From: Endosaccharibacter trunci
GTDB taxonomy: Bacteria > Pseudomonadota > Alphaproteobacteria > Acetobacterales > Acetobacteraceae
Reading direction: 5' to 3'
Assembly: GCA_024515975.1 (NCBI GenBank)
Contig: JAMSKV010000007.1
Coordinates: forward strand, 1-64,000
Length of the DNA: 64,000 bases
Part shown: in pieces, positions 43,326 through 52,649 of the stretch
Position numbering within the stretch: position 1 is the stretch's first letter
Layout: each line of letters starts with the position of its first letter
Program-made: the position numbers and the translations under genes
The notes under the pieces: model-generated
Told to the model about the DNA's origin: nothing
What the model saw: only the letters and a program-made list of their open reading frames with translations
The model's database searches: none

Positions 43326-44891
43326 GTGAATCCCATCGAGCCGTCCGGCCCGACCCTGCGCGGCGCCATTCTCGGCGGCGCGCATGCGACACGCGACTGG
43401 CCGGACAGCCCGAACGGTCCGGACCAGCTGCTGTCTTTTCTCCGCGACGACCACACGGCGTTGTCGCTCTGGTTCGGCGACGCCACGCTCGCACGCATGG
43501 CAGGCGAGGGTGCCGACGCTCGCAATCGATTGGCGCTCTGGCTGCGGGGCGCCATCGACCGCGATCTCGCACGCATCGACAGCCTCCTGTCGGCGCAGCT
43601 CGATGCCATCCTGCATCACCCGCGTCTGCTGCGTCTGGAAGGCTCCTGGCGGGCTCTGGCGCGTCTGGTCGCCCAGGCGAGTGCCGAGGCGCCGATGCGG
43701 GTGCGGCTGCTGTCGGCCCGGTGGGACGAGCTGGCGCGCGATCTCGAACGCGCCCTCGAGTTCGATCAGTCCATGTTCTTCCGCATGGTGTACGAGAGCG
43801 AGTTCGGCCGTGCCGGGGGCGAGCCGTTCGGCCTGATGGTGGTGGATCACGAGGTCGCGCACCGTCCGCCGCCGCGCGCGCCAGGCGGACGGCCGCCCGT
43901 GGACGACGTCGCGGTGATGAAGCTGCTCCGCTCCGTCGCGGCTGCGGCGTTCGTGCCGATGATCCTGGGCGCGTCGCCGACCCTGCTCGGCGCCGACCGG
44001 TTCAGCGATCTCGCTTTGTCGCACGACATGGCCTCCGTCCTGGCCGATGCCGATCACGCCCGCTGGCGCAGCATGACGGAGGGCGAGGATTCCCGCTTCC
44101 TCGGCGTCACCCTGCCGCGCGTGCTGGCGCGTCCCCCCTGGACGCGTGTGCAGACCGGGGGATGGTACGAGGAATACGCGCCGGATGAGGATTCCCGCTG
44201 CTGGTGCGTCGCCGGCTATGCCCTGGCCGGGCTGGTGCTCCGCGCCCATGCCGCCTTCCGCTGGCCGGCCGATATTCGCGGCGTGGTGGCAGGGCGCGTC
44301 GGCGGCGGTCTGGTCACGGATACGGTCGAGGAGCCGTTCCGCTTTGGCGCCGAGACGACGCTTCCGCGCGGCATCACCGATCTCGCGTTCAACGACACGC
44401 AGGAACGGCTGCTCATCGCCGCCAATCTGATCCCGCTCAATACGCTGCCCTACGGCTTCGCCGCGTTCGGCGCCGTGCGCAGCCTCCAGTCCCGCCCCGC
44501 CGCCGCACCCGGGCGGCGCATCACCGGCGAACAGGCCAACCGCCGTCTCTCCGCGGAGCTGAACGCCATCCTCTGCGCGTCCCGCTTCGCCCATTACGTC
44601 AAGATCATCGGCCGCGACATGGCCGGCGGCCATGCCAGCGCACGGGATATCGAACGCACCCTGCAGACCTGGCTGCGCGGCTACACCAACAGCAACATCT
44701 CGCCCGATGCCGGCAGCCGTGCCCGGCATCCGCTTCTGTCGAGCCAGGTGCAGGTCACGGACAACCCGGAGCGCCCCGGCGCGATGGATTGCGTGATCCA
44801 GTTGCAGCCGTTCCATCAGCTCGACGACGTCTCCACGGTGCTCCGGCTCACCACCAGCCTGTCCGGCCCCGACATGGCCGCCGCCCGCTAA
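43326..44891 (+). CDS. Second TssC-like sheath protein (TssC2, ImpD-type)
   Basis: 521 residues, starting at ATG 43326 and ending 18 bp before tagJ. It repeats the TssC blocks with changes: HPRLLRLEGSWRALARLV, MFFRMVYESEFGRAGGEPFGLMVVDHEV, FLGVTLPRVLARPPW and WLRGYTNSN. It also has an extra N-terminal stretch and a Pro/Arg loop around 182-197 (PPPRAPGGRPP). Agrobacterium-type imp clusters also have two TssC-like genes (TssC40/TssC41). A role as variant sheath or baseplate-cap component is possible; the partner is unknown. Confidence 0.85.
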   Translation: MNPIEPSGPTLRGAILGGAHATRDWPDSPNGPDQLLSFLRDDHTALSLWFGDATLARMAGEGADARNRLALWLRGAIDRDLARIDSLLSAQLDAILHHPRLLRLEGSWRALARLVAQASAEAPMRVRLLSARWDELARDLERALEFDQSMFFRMVYESEFGRAGGEPFGLMVVDHEVAHRPPPRAPGGRPPVDDVAVMKLLRSVAAAAFVPMILGASPTLLGADRFSDLALSHDMASVLADADHARWRSMTEGEDSRFLGVTLPRVLARPPWTRVQTGGWYEEYAPDEDSRCWCVAGYALAGLVLRAHAAFRWPADIRGVVAGRVGGGLVTDTVEEPFRFGAETTLPRGITDLAFNDTQERLLIAANLIPLNTLPYGFAAFGAVRSLQSRPAAAPGRRITGEQANRRLSAELNAILCASRFAHYVKIIGRDMAGGHASARDIERTLQTWLRGYTNSNISPDAGSRARHPLLSSQVQVTDNPERPGAMDCVIQLQPFHQLDDVSTVLRLTTSLSGPDMAAAR

Positions 44892-44909
44892 ACCAGAAAC
44901 GGAACCTCC

Positions 44910-45719
44910 ATGAGCAGTTCAGTTCAGGCCCGCACAGCCTTCAACGCCGGCGATCTCCAGGCCGCGATCGACGCCGCCAGCGCCGACATCAAGGCCCGCC
45001 CGGCCGATCCGGCGCCGCGCCTGCTGCTGGGCGAGCTGCTGCTGTTCCGCGGCACGTTCGACAGGGTGGAAACGCTTCTTGCCGCCCTGGCCACCTTGTC
45101 GCCCGATCTGGCTCTCGTCGTCGCCGAGTTCCGGCAGCTCCTGCGCGCCGAGATCGCGCGCGGACAGGTGCTGGCCGAAGGCGGCGTTCCGAGCTTCCTC
45201 GGCGAGCCTACCCCGTCGCAGCAGCGCGCCTTGCAAGCGCTGGTGGCGCTTCGGGCGGGCGACGCGGCCGAAGCCGCGGGCTTCGCGCGCGCGGCGGAAG
45301 AGAAGCGCCCCCGCGTCTCCGGCCGGCATTCCGTGGGCGGCGAGACAACCGGGTTCGACGATTTCCGAGACGCCGACGACGTTCTGGGCGGCACGATCGA
45401 GGTGCTGACCACCACGGGCGTCTATTACTGGGTGCCGCTGGAACGGATCGACACGCTCCAGTTCCATGCACCGAAGCGCCCGCGCGATCTGTTCTGGCGC
45501 AGGGCGAGCATCGCCGTCCAGGGCGGTCCGGACGGGGATGTGTATGTGCCGAGCTGCTATCGCGCCGCGCCGGATGCGACGGATGCGATCCTGCTCGGGC
45601 GCGCCACCGACTGGACCGAGGCTGAGCCCGTGCGCGGTGCCGGACAGCGTGTCTTCCTGGCCGGGGAGGAGGCTTTGCCGATCAACGGCATCGACCTGCT
45701 GACCTTCGGCGCCGGCTGA
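44910..45719 (+). CDS. tagJ: T6SS accessory protein TagJ (ImpE)
   Basis: 269 residues with TPR-like helices in the N-terminal half (residues 5-110), then a beta-rich C-terminal domain with YYWVPLERIDTLQFHAPKRPRDLFWR, the conserved block of TagJ/ImpE (SciE-type). TagJ binds TssB N-terminus and modulates ClpV access to the sheath in several systems. Lies 18 bp after the second TssC gene and 16 bp before tssE. Confidence 0.9.
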   Translation: MSSSVQARTAFNAGDLQAAIDAASADIKARPADPAPRLLLGELLLFRGTFDRVETLLAALATLSPDLALVVAEFRQLLRAEIARGQVLAEGGVPSFLGEPTPSQQRALQALVALRAGDAAEAAGFARAAEEKRPRVSGRHSVGGETTGFDDFRDADDVLGGTIEVLTTTGVYYWVPLERIDTLQFHAPKRPRDLFWRRASIAVQGGPDGDVYVPSCYRAAPDATDAILLGRATDWTEAEPVRGAGQRVFLAGEEALPINGIDLLTFGAG

Positions 45720-45735
45720 ACGGGCGGGGCGGGCG

Positions 45736-46236
45736 ATGGTGCGGAACGGACGGGCATCGGCCGTCAGGGTGCGGACCAGCGTGCTGGACCGCCTGGCCGA
45801 CGCGGCGCCGGACCAGGCAGCCGACCCGGCCGCCGATGCGCCCACCGTTCCAGACCTGCTGCGTCTGGTGCAGCGCGACCTGGAAATGCTGCTGAACGCC
45901 CGCAAGCCCTGGCAGGTGCTCGACCGAAGCCGCCCGGATCTGCGGCTATCGCCGCTCGGCTACGGGCTCGGCGATCTCGGCGCCGGCGCGCTCAACCACG
46001 CCGCCGACAAGGAAGTGTTGCGCAGCGAGATCGAGGCGCTGATCCGCCGGTTTGAGCCGCGCCTGGCCGAGGTGCGGGTGACGGCGCTGGCCAGCGACTC
46101 GCCTCTGGCGACCACGCTGCCCTTGTCGATCGACGGATTGCTGCTGGTCGATCCGGATCCAGAACCGGTTCGCTTCGGCACCGTTGTCGATCCGCTGAGT
46201 CCCGCTGTTATGCTCCGCACCCTCCGCGACCTCTGA
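45736..46236 (+). CDS. tssE: T6SS baseplate protein TssE (gp25-like)
   Basis: 166 residues, gp25-like fold: LRLVQRDLEMLLNARKPWQVL, then SPLGYGLGDL, and the EIEALIRRFEPRLAEVRVTAL segment that corresponds to the conserved gp25 C-terminal helix and strand. TssE joins TssF and TssG in the baseplate wedge. Seven bp separate it from tssF. Confidence 0.9.
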   Translation: MVRNGRASAVRVRTSVLDRLADAAPDQAADPAADAPTVPDLLRLVQRDLEMLLNARKPWQVLDRSRPDLRLSPLGYGLGDLGAGALNHAADKEVLRSEIEALIRRFEPRLAEVRVTALASDSPLATTLPLSIDGLLLVDPDPEPVRFGTVVDPLSPAVMLRTLRDL

Positions 46237-46243
46237 GCTCCCC

Positions 46244-48061
46244 ATGCCGATCGACCTGTCCGACGCCTACCAGCGCGAACTCGACGCCATACGCCGCCTG
46301 GCCGGCGAGTTCGCCGAGGCGCATCCGAAGATCGCCCGCAGGCTGCGCGTCGGGCCGAACGGCGTCGACGATCCGCATGTCGAGCGCCTGCTGGAAGGCG
46401 CCGCCTTCCTGTCGGCCCGCACACAGCAGCGTCTCGACGACGAATTCCCCGAACTGACGGATGCGCTGCTCGGCGTGCTGTATCCGCGCTATCTGGCGCC
46501 GATCCCGTCCGCCGCCATCGTCCGCTTCACCGCCAGGCCCGATCTGCGCGCACCGGTTCCAGTGCCGGCCGGCACCATGCTCGAGGCCGACCCCTATGAC
46601 GGGATTGCCTGCCGTTTCCGCACCGCCAGCCCGGTCACGCTCTGGCCGATCGAGATCGTGTCCACCCAGCTCAGCGGCCTGCCGCTCAATGCGCCGGTCG
46701 TGCCGGTCTCCAGGCAGGCGAAGAGCAGCTTGCGCATCCGCCTGCGCATGGCCGGAGACCAGGCGCGCTTCAACGAGCTGGCGCCGGACACGCTGCGCTT
46801 CTTCATCGACGCCCCGGTGGCGCAAGCGATCCGTCTGCTGGAGCTGATGAGCCAGCACACGCTGGGCCTCGCTTTGGCCAACGGCCCGAACGACGACCGT
46901 CCGACGGCGCTGCCTGCCACGTCCCTGTCCGCCGCCGGGTTCGCCCCGGACGAGGCGCTGTATCCCTGGCCCCGCCGCACGTTTTCCGGCTTCCGCCTGC
47001 TCACCGAATATTTCGCCCTGCCGGAGAAGTTCCTGTTCGTCGATATTGCCGGTCTTGACGCCCGCACTTTGGTCCAGGACAGCAATGAGCTCGAGCTGTT
47101 CGCCTATTTCGACGTGGCCATGCCCGAGCTGGAACGCGTGCTGCAACCCAATTGCCTGGCGCTCGGCTGCACGCCGGTGGTCAATCTCTATCCGGGCGCC
47201 TGCGAGCCGATCCGGCTCGACCATTGGCGGACCGACTACGTGGTCGAGCCCGCGCGCGATCGGGCCGGTGCGGAAGAGGTCTGGGACGTCGAGCAGGTGC
47301 GCGAGATCGACGAGACCGGCGCGGTTCGTCCCTGGCGTCCCCTCTACCAGCAGCTCGCGGAGGATGACGGCAACAGCGCCGGCATGTTCGCCCTGATCCG
47401 CAGGCCGGATGCCAATTGGCGCGGCGGCACCGAGACGCGCCTGTCGCTGATCGACCTGCAGCTCGACCCGGACCGTCCCGCCGATCGCGTCCTGTCCGTC
47501 GATGCCCTGCTCACCAACCGCGATCTGCCGTCGCGTCTGCCGGTCGGCGGCGGAGAGCCGCGCCTGCATCCCACGGAGGGTCTCGGCTCTGTTTCGGCGA
47601 TCACCTGCCTCACGCCGCCCACGCCGAGCTGGCGCGCGCCTCTGCGCGAGAAACACAATTGGCGGCTGATCTCGCATCTGGTGCTGGGACGTCTCGGCCT
47701 GACCGGCGGCGGCGACGCGGCGGCCTCCCTGCGCGAATGGCTGCGGCTCTACGACGTACGCGACGCCGACGATACCCGCCATGCCGTCGCCAGCCTGCTC
47801 GCGGTCGATACGCGCGATTCCGTCGCCCGGGTCCCGGGCGCGCGGATCGGCTCATTCTGCCGCGGGCTGGAAGTCACCCTGTTGTTCGATGCCGCGCATT
47901 GGGATGCGGGCGGCCTCTATCTGCTGGCCTCCATTCTCGAACGCGTGCTGGCCCTGCATGTCACGGTGAACAGTTTCGTCCGTACCGTGGTACGCCTGCG
48001 CGGCCGGTCCGATCCGGTCGCCCGCTTCGCACCCCGCGCCGGCGACCGCGTGCTGCTGTGA
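46244..48061 (+). CDS. tssF: T6SS baseplate protein TssF (ImpG/VasA)
   Basis: 605 residues with the TssF N-terminus (YQRELDAIRRLAGEFAEAHPKIARRL) and FLSARTQQRLDDEFPELTDALLGVLYPRYLAPIPS, which are highly conserved in the family. Later LPEKFLFVDIAG and HVTVNSFVRTV also match. TssF makes a heterotrimer with TssG in the baseplate wedge. Its stop overlaps the tssG GTG as GTGA (48058-48061). Confidence 0.95.
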   Translation: MPIDLSDAYQRELDAIRRLAGEFAEAHPKIARRLRVGPNGVDDPHVERLLEGAAFLSARTQQRLDDEFPELTDALLGVLYPRYLAPIPSAAIVRFTARPDLRAPVPVPAGTMLEADPYDGIACRFRTASPVTLWPIEIVSTQLSGLPLNAPVVPVSRQAKSSLRIRLRMAGDQARFNELAPDTLRFFIDAPVAQAIRLLELMSQHTLGLALANGPNDDRPTALPATSLSAAGFAPDEALYPWPRRTFSGFRLLTEYFALPEKFLFVDIAGLDARTLVQDSNELELFAYFDVAMPELERVLQPNCLALGCTPVVNLYPGACEPIRLDHWRTDYVVEPARDRAGAEEVWDVEQVREIDETGAVRPWRPLYQQLAEDDGNSAGMFALIRRPDANWRGGTETRLSLIDLQLDPDRPADRVLSVDALLTNRDLPSRLPVGGGEPRLHPTEGLGSVSAITCLTPPTPSWRAPLREKHNWRLISHLVLGRLGLTGGGDAAASLREWLRLYDVRDADDTRHAVASLLAVDTRDSVARVPGARIGSFCRGLEVTLLFDAAHWDAGGLYLLASILERVLALHVTVNSFVRTVVRLRGRSDPVARFAPRAGDRVLL

Positions 48062-49092
48062 CGGAAACAGGCGGCGCGCTCTCGCTGCTTCAGACGCTGC
48101 AGCAGCAGCCGGGACGATTCTCGTTCGACGCCGCCATCACCGTTCTGCTCGCGGCGTCCGGCGCCGCCCCGGAACAGGCGCTGCGCTTCGAAACCGCCGC
48201 GGGCCTGGCGCCGGCGCTGCGCGACGTGGTGTCGGTGCGGGAGGACTGGCGCGGCGGGCAGCGTCGCTACACGGTGCGGATCGGGTTTTCCGGCCTGACC
48301 GGCCCCGGCGGCGTTCTGCCCCGGCCCTATACCGAGATGGCCGGCGAGGAACGGCGCCGCCGCTCGCAGGCGATGGGCGGCTTCTTCGACATGCTGTCGC
48401 AGCGCTTTTTGCTGCAATACGCGCTGGCCGGCGCCAAATATCACCCCGCCCGCGCCGCCCTGATCTCCGGCCCGATGCCCAAGGCATCCACGCGGGCGGT
48501 GGCGGTGCCGGAGCGGGACGGCATCGCCCAGGCCCTGCTGGCGCTGACCGGCCACGGCCTGCCGGGAGACGTGGAGCGATCGGCGCTGGGCGTGAACCAG
48601 CTGCTCTATTTCTCCGGCCTGTTCGCCTCCCGTCCGCGCTCGGCCGACCGTTTGGGCGCCCTGCTCGGCGAATGGCTCGACGTTCCGGTGCGGATCGAAC
48701 AGTTCGTGGGCAGCTGGCAGGTGCTGGACCCGTCCGAGCGCACCAGCCTCGGCGCCCGGCACAGCACGCTCGGGCGCGATACCGCAGCGGGCGGCCGGGT
48801 CTGGGATATCCAGGGCCGCATCCAGATCACGGTGGGTCCACTCGACCTCCGGCGCTTCGAAGCCCTGCTTCCCGGCAGTCCACGGCTGGAACTCCTGCAA
48901 CGCCTGATCCGCACGTTCCTGGACGACGAAGCCGCTTTCGCCGTGAAACTGATCCTTCGCGGCGATGCGGTTCCGCCCGCGAGAATGGGCGCCATCCGTC
49001 TCGGCCATACGGGCTGGCTTCCGACGACCAAGCTGCCGAGACCCGACGCAGAGGACACCGTGTTCGGCGACAACGCGGCCAGACCGGCCTGA
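48058..49092 (+). CDS. tssG: T6SS baseplate protein TssG (ImpH/VasB)
   Basis: The GTG at 48058 overlaps the tssF stop and gives 344 residues, the usual size. Landmarks: QQQPGRFSFDAAITVLL, RIGFSGLTGPGGVLPRPYTEM and FIRTFLDDEAAFAVKLIL-like C-terminus (here LQRLIRTFLDDEAAF). Last gene of the plus-strand arm, 17 bp before the convergent phosphatase stop. Confidence 0.95.
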   Translation: MTETGGALSLLQTLQQQPGRFSFDAAITVLLAASGAAPEQALRFETAAGLAPALRDVVSVREDWRGGQRRYTVRIGFSGLTGPGGVLPRPYTEMAGEERRRRSQAMGGFFDMLSQRFLLQYALAGAKYHPARAALISGPMPKASTRAVAVPERDGIAQALLALTGHGLPGDVERSALGVNQLLYFSGLFASRPRSADRLGALLGEWLDVPVRIEQFVGSWQVLDPSERTSLGARHSTLGRDTAAGGRVWDIQGRIQITVGPLDLRRFEALLPGSPRLELLQRLIRTFLDDEAAFAVKLILRGDAVPPARMGAIRLGHTGWLPTTKLPRPDAEDTVFGDNAARPA

Positions 49093-49109
49093 GCGAGCGC
49101 GGGCCGACT

Positions 49110-49802
49110 TCAGTCGCGGCAGACCACGATCACCGAGACGTTGTCGCGGGCGCGGCGGCGCAGGGCGGTGTCGAGCATCGCGGCGGCGATGTCGCCCGAA
49201 CCCGCCATGAGCTGGCAGATCTCGTCATCCTCCATGGTCTTGGTCAGCCCGTCGCTGCACAGCAGGAAGCGGTCGCCCGGCAGGGTCTCTCCCGTGCGCT
49301 TGGCGATCGCCAGGTCGCCCTGGATGCCGCCCACGGCGCGGGTGATCACGTTGGCCTTGGGATGCACGCGCGCCTCTGCCGGGGTCAGCGTGCCGGCATC
49401 CACCATCTCTTGCACCATGCTGTGGTCGTGGCTGAGCTGCACCAGCTCGCCGTCGCGCCAGAGATAGATGCGGGAATCGCCGACCCAGAGACAAACGAAA
49501 TAGGGGCCGTCCAGCATCAGCACGGCGACGGTGGAGGCGGCCTTGCTGTTGCTGAGCAGGGATTCGTGCGCTGTGGCGATGGCGCGCCGGATCTCGCCGA
49601 GCCGCTCGGTCACCTTCACGGTGGGCGGAATGCGGCTGATGTTGTTGATCACCGCATCCGCGGCCGCGCGGCCGTTCTCCGTGCCGCCGGCGCCGTCCGC
49701 CACGGCATAGACATCCATCTCGGGACGGCACACGAGAGCGTCCTGATTCTCCGGACGCACCGCGCCGCGATGCGATACGGAGAAGACCTGGCCCCCGAAC
49801 AT
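49110..49802 (-). CDS. pppA: PP2C-type protein phosphatase (PppA)
   Basis: 230 residues from ATG 49802. PP2C metal-binding motifs are intact: RPENQDAL (17-24), ADGAGG (35-40), GDSRIYL and SDGLT. It should dephosphorylate threonines on the FHA scaffold and/or PpkA and switch the T6SS off. Last gene of the right minus-strand arm, 19 bp after the FHA gene stop. The upstream GGGAG is 12 nt from the ATG, so the start is likely but not certain. Confidence 0.9.
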   Translation of the reverse strand: MFGGQVFSVSHRGAVRPENQDALVCRPEMDVYAVADGAGGTENGRAAADAVINNISRIPPTVKVTERLGEIRRAIATAHESLLSNSKAASTVAVLMLDGPYFVCLWVGDSRIYLWRDGELVQLSHDHSMVQEMVDAGTLTPAEARVHPKANVITRAVGGIQGDLAIAKRTGETLPGDRFLLCSDGLTKTMEDDEICQLMAGSGDIAAAMLDTALRRRARDNVSVIVVCRD

Positions 49803-49821
49803 CAGGGAGGGGCTCCCGCGC

Positions 49822-50904
49822 TCAACGTGGAGTCCACCGGGCTTCCATGTCCCGCCGGACCTCCCAATAGGCGCTGGCCAGGGCCTGATCCACGGCGCGA
49901 TCGAGATTGGCCGTCCGCTCCCGGAAGCGTTTGCGCGCCAGGGCCGCGTTGCGCCAGCGTCGCCAGAACGGCAGCAGGTCGAGCCAGTGCGGCGGCGCGT
50001 TCGCGTCCGGTTGGTCCGGATCGAACGACAGGATGGTCTCTCGCAGGCTGCGACGGGCCGCACGCACCAGCCAGTCGTGATGGAGCTGCACCTCGCGGAA
50101 CACCGATTCGATCGCGTCGGGCGAGGTCGCTTCGCCATGCAGCAGGCGGGAGACCGCCTCGCCGTTGTTGCGCGCAGCAATCAGCGGCAGCGCGATCGCC
50201 TCATCCCGGGTGGAGGCGCCGGCGTCCCCTCGGCCTTCGGTGGCATCGCCCAGAGTGGCGAAACGCAGGTCGCGCAAGCCCGACACGGCCGCGCGCAGGG
50301 AGGCCCCGGCGTTGCGCAGCGCCGCAGCGTCATCGGTTCCGGCGGGCAGATCGGTGGCGGCGAGGGCCGCGCCGGCCAGGAGATCGTTCAGGCCCGCCGC
50401 TTCGCGCGCCGACGGCGTGGGGCGATGCAGGAACAGGCGGGTCGGTTCACCCTCCTCCATGCGGACCCGCGCGCGTGCCGGGCGCGGGTAGGAGCGCGGC
50501 GGCACGTCCGGCGGCGCCACGCTGCCGGGACGGGCGCCGTTTCGCGGCGGCACGAGCGGCACCTGCAGGAAAGAGGACTCGTCCTCCTGCAGATCGACGG
50601 CCAGCTCGTAATCGCCGAAGCGCACGGTTTCTCCGCGCGCCAGCCTGTGCGGCTGCGGGCCCAGACGCTTGATCTCGCCGTTGCGGCGCACGAACGAGCC
50701 GTTCCGGCTCACATCGGCGACGGACCAGCCGGCTTCATCCTGCTGGAACACGCAATGTCGTTTGGACAGGGTGCAGCTCGGATCCTCCAGCACCCAATCA
50801 GAAGGGCGCGCGCGCCCGACCTGGAACGCGCCGGAGGAGACCATGCGGGTCTGGTTCAGGAAACCGCTCGGGCCGCGGGTGACGGACAGAAGCAGCGTTG
50901 TCAT
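49822..50904 (-). CDS. FHA-domain scaffold of the T6SS phosphorylation switch
   Basis: ATG at 50904 overlaps the kinase stop (ATGA), giving 360 residues. The N-terminal FHA domain has FQVGRARPSDW, SKRHCVF and VSRNGSFV, that is the R-S-N triad for phosphothreonine binding. The linker (115-165) is Pro/Arg-rich, followed by a helical C-terminal domain (about 170-360) with no close match I can name. Likely the substrate/adaptor of the neighbouring kinase and phosphatase, as Fha1 is in Pseudomonas. Confidence 0.8.
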   Translation of the reverse strand: MTTLLLSVTRGPSGFLNQTRMVSSGAFQVGRARPSDWVLEDPSCTLSKRHCVFQQDEAGWSVADVSRNGSFVRRNGEIKRLGPQPHRLARGETVRFGDYELAVDLQEDESSFLQVPLVPPRNGARPGSVAPPDVPPRSYPRPARARVRMEEGEPTRLFLHRPTPSAREAAGLNDLLAGAALAATDLPAGTDDAAALRNAGASLRAAVSGLRDLRFATLGDATEGRGDAGASTRDEAIALPLIAARNNGEAVSRLLHGEATSPDAIESVFREVQLHHDWLVRAARRSLRETILSFDPDQPDANAPPHWLDLLPFWRRWRNAALARKRFRERTANLDRAVDQALASAYWEVRRDMEARWTPR

Positions 50905-52649
50905 GCGGCGTTCCTCCCGACCAGCCGGAGGAAATGGTCGCGCTCGCCCTGATGACGGACGAACCCGGCCAGCGTCTCCGTGAGCGCCTCCGCGCTCATG
51001 CCGGGCTGCTCGGCGCGACGCGCAAGCAGAGGAGCGATCGGGCCGATCACCTCCGACAGGCAATCCACGATCCGGGCGCGCTCCGCGTCTCCGACCGGCA
51101 CCGGCAGGGCGAAATGCGGTCCGGGCGTGAAGGAAACCGATCCAGCCTCGGTCGGATCGCGCAGCGGCCGGGACACCGGGCTCGGGACGGCGTCTGCAGG
51201 AGACAACGTGCCGCCGTTGTCAGCATCGCCGGGCAGGATCGACGAACGGCCCGTCGCAACGGGGTCGGACTGGTGTACGGCTGCGCTGGCCGGCGGCGGG
51301 GCCGGAGCCGGGTGGATGACGGAGGCCCTCTCATCGGGGAGCGGGTGTTCGGCGGATGGTGCAACGGCCGGTGCTGACACGACATGCGGCATCGCCACGG
51401 TCGGCGGCGATTCGACGGCTGGTTCCGGTGCAGCTGGGAGCGGAGCGGCGATCTCGGGCTCGGCCGGTCGAGGCTCCGGAAGCGGAGTGGAGACGGCAAC
51501 CGGGCGGAGCGGCGGCAGGGCGGTCGGCCGCAGGGTCGCATCCGGATCGTCCACGTCTCCAGGCGGCGGAACCGCGACCGTCCCCGGCGGAGGTGCCGGA
51601 ACAGGCCGGGACGGCGTGACGGTCGGGGGCTCCGGCGGCAGAGCGGGTTCCGCCGGGCGCACCATGGCGGTCGCGGTCATCGGCGCGCTGACGGTGGGTT
51701 GCGCGTCCTCGACCGGACGATTTCCGACGCCGTCGCCGGCTGGCGCGGCGGAATGGTACAGCCGCCCGGTATCGGTGATGATGACCGGCGGCATGCCGGT
51801 GCGCGGCAGGCGAGATTCGCGGGCGATATCGTCCAGGATACGCGCAAATGAGGCCGCGTCCGCGTGGCGCTGATCGGGCGATTTCGCCAGCGCCCTGTCG
51901 ATCGCATCCGAGAAACCGGGCGGCAGATCGTCGCGCAGTTGCGACAAGGGCACGTGCGGCTTGTTGACGATGGCGAAGATGGTTTCGGTGTAGTTCACGC
52001 CCGAGAAGGCGCGCTCGCCGGCGATCAGCTCGTAGAGCACGCAGCCGAGCGAGAACAGGTCGTTGCGCCCGTCCAAGGCCGAGCCGAGGCATTGTTCGGG
52101 CGACATGTACGAGGGCGTGCCGATCAGCAGCGGCGTGACCGTCAGCTCCATGCTGGTCAGGCGCGAGATGCCGAAATCGGTGATCTTCAGCGACAGGTCC
52201 GGCATCATCAGAATGTTGGCCGGCTTGATGTCGCGATGGACGATCAAGCGTCCGTGCGCGTAGTGCAGGGCGTCCAGTACCTGCAGGGCGATATGGATCA
52301 CCTCATGCACGGGGCGTCTGGACCCGCGCGGAAAGAACTGCTGCAGCCCGATCCCGTCGATATATTCCATGACGAGATAAGGGTTCTCGTCGTGCATGGC
52401 GAAATCGTAGAGACCGACGATGTTCGCGTGCATGCAGCGGCCGGCGATCTTGGCCTCGTTGCGGAAGCGCTTGAGGTAGTTCTCGCGCTCCTCGGTATCG
52501 AGCAGATCGGCGCGGATCAGCTTGATCGCGACGAGCCGGTCGATCTCCTCGTCCTGGCCCAGATACACGATGCCCATCGCGCCGCGTCCGAGCATGGAGC
52601 GGATATGGAAACGCCCGATGCGATCCGGCATGGCAGCCGAGCCGGTCAT
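50901..52649 (-). CDS. ppkA: Soluble Ser/Thr protein kinase (PpkA-like)
   Basis: 582 residues from ATG 52649 (ATGA with the HAMP gene). The kinase domain (12-275) is complete: GRGAMG (21-26), K43, HRDIKPAN (138-145), DFG (158-160), SPEQ. A long Pro/Ala/Val-rich linker (about 310-500) is followed by a short helical C-terminal domain (515-582: ERARIVDCLSEVIGPIAPLL). No membrane helix or vWFA domain is present, unlike Pseudomonas PpkA, so signal input probably comes from the adjacent HAMP protein. Confidence 0.9.
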   Translation of the reverse strand: MTGSAAMPDRIGRFHIRSMLGRGAMGIVYLGQDEEIDRLVAIKLIRADLLDTEERENYLKRFRNEAKIAGRCMHANIVGLYDFAMHDENPYLVMEYIDGIGLQQFFPRGSRRPVHEVIHIALQVLDALHYAHGRLIVHRDIKPANILMMPDLSLKITDFGISRLTSMELTVTPLLIGTPSYMSPEQCLGSALDGRNDLFSLGCVLYELIAGERAFSGVNYTETIFAIVNKPHVPLSQLRDDLPPGFSDAIDRALAKSPDQRHADAASFARILDDIARESRLPRTGMPPVIITDTGRLYHSAAPAGDGVGNRPVEDAQPTVSAPMTATAMVRPAEPALPPEPPTVTPSRPVPAPPPGTVAVPPPGDVDDPDATLRPTALPPLRPVAVSTPLPEPRPAEPEIAAPLPAAPEPAVESPPTVAMPHVVSAPAVAPSAEHPLPDERASVIHPAPAPPPASAAVHQSDPVATGRSSILPGDADNGGTLSPADAVPSPVSRPLRDPTEAGSVSFTPGPHFALPVPVGDAERARIVDCLSEVIGPIAPLLARRAEQPGMSAEALTETLAGFVRHQGERDHFLRLVGRNAA

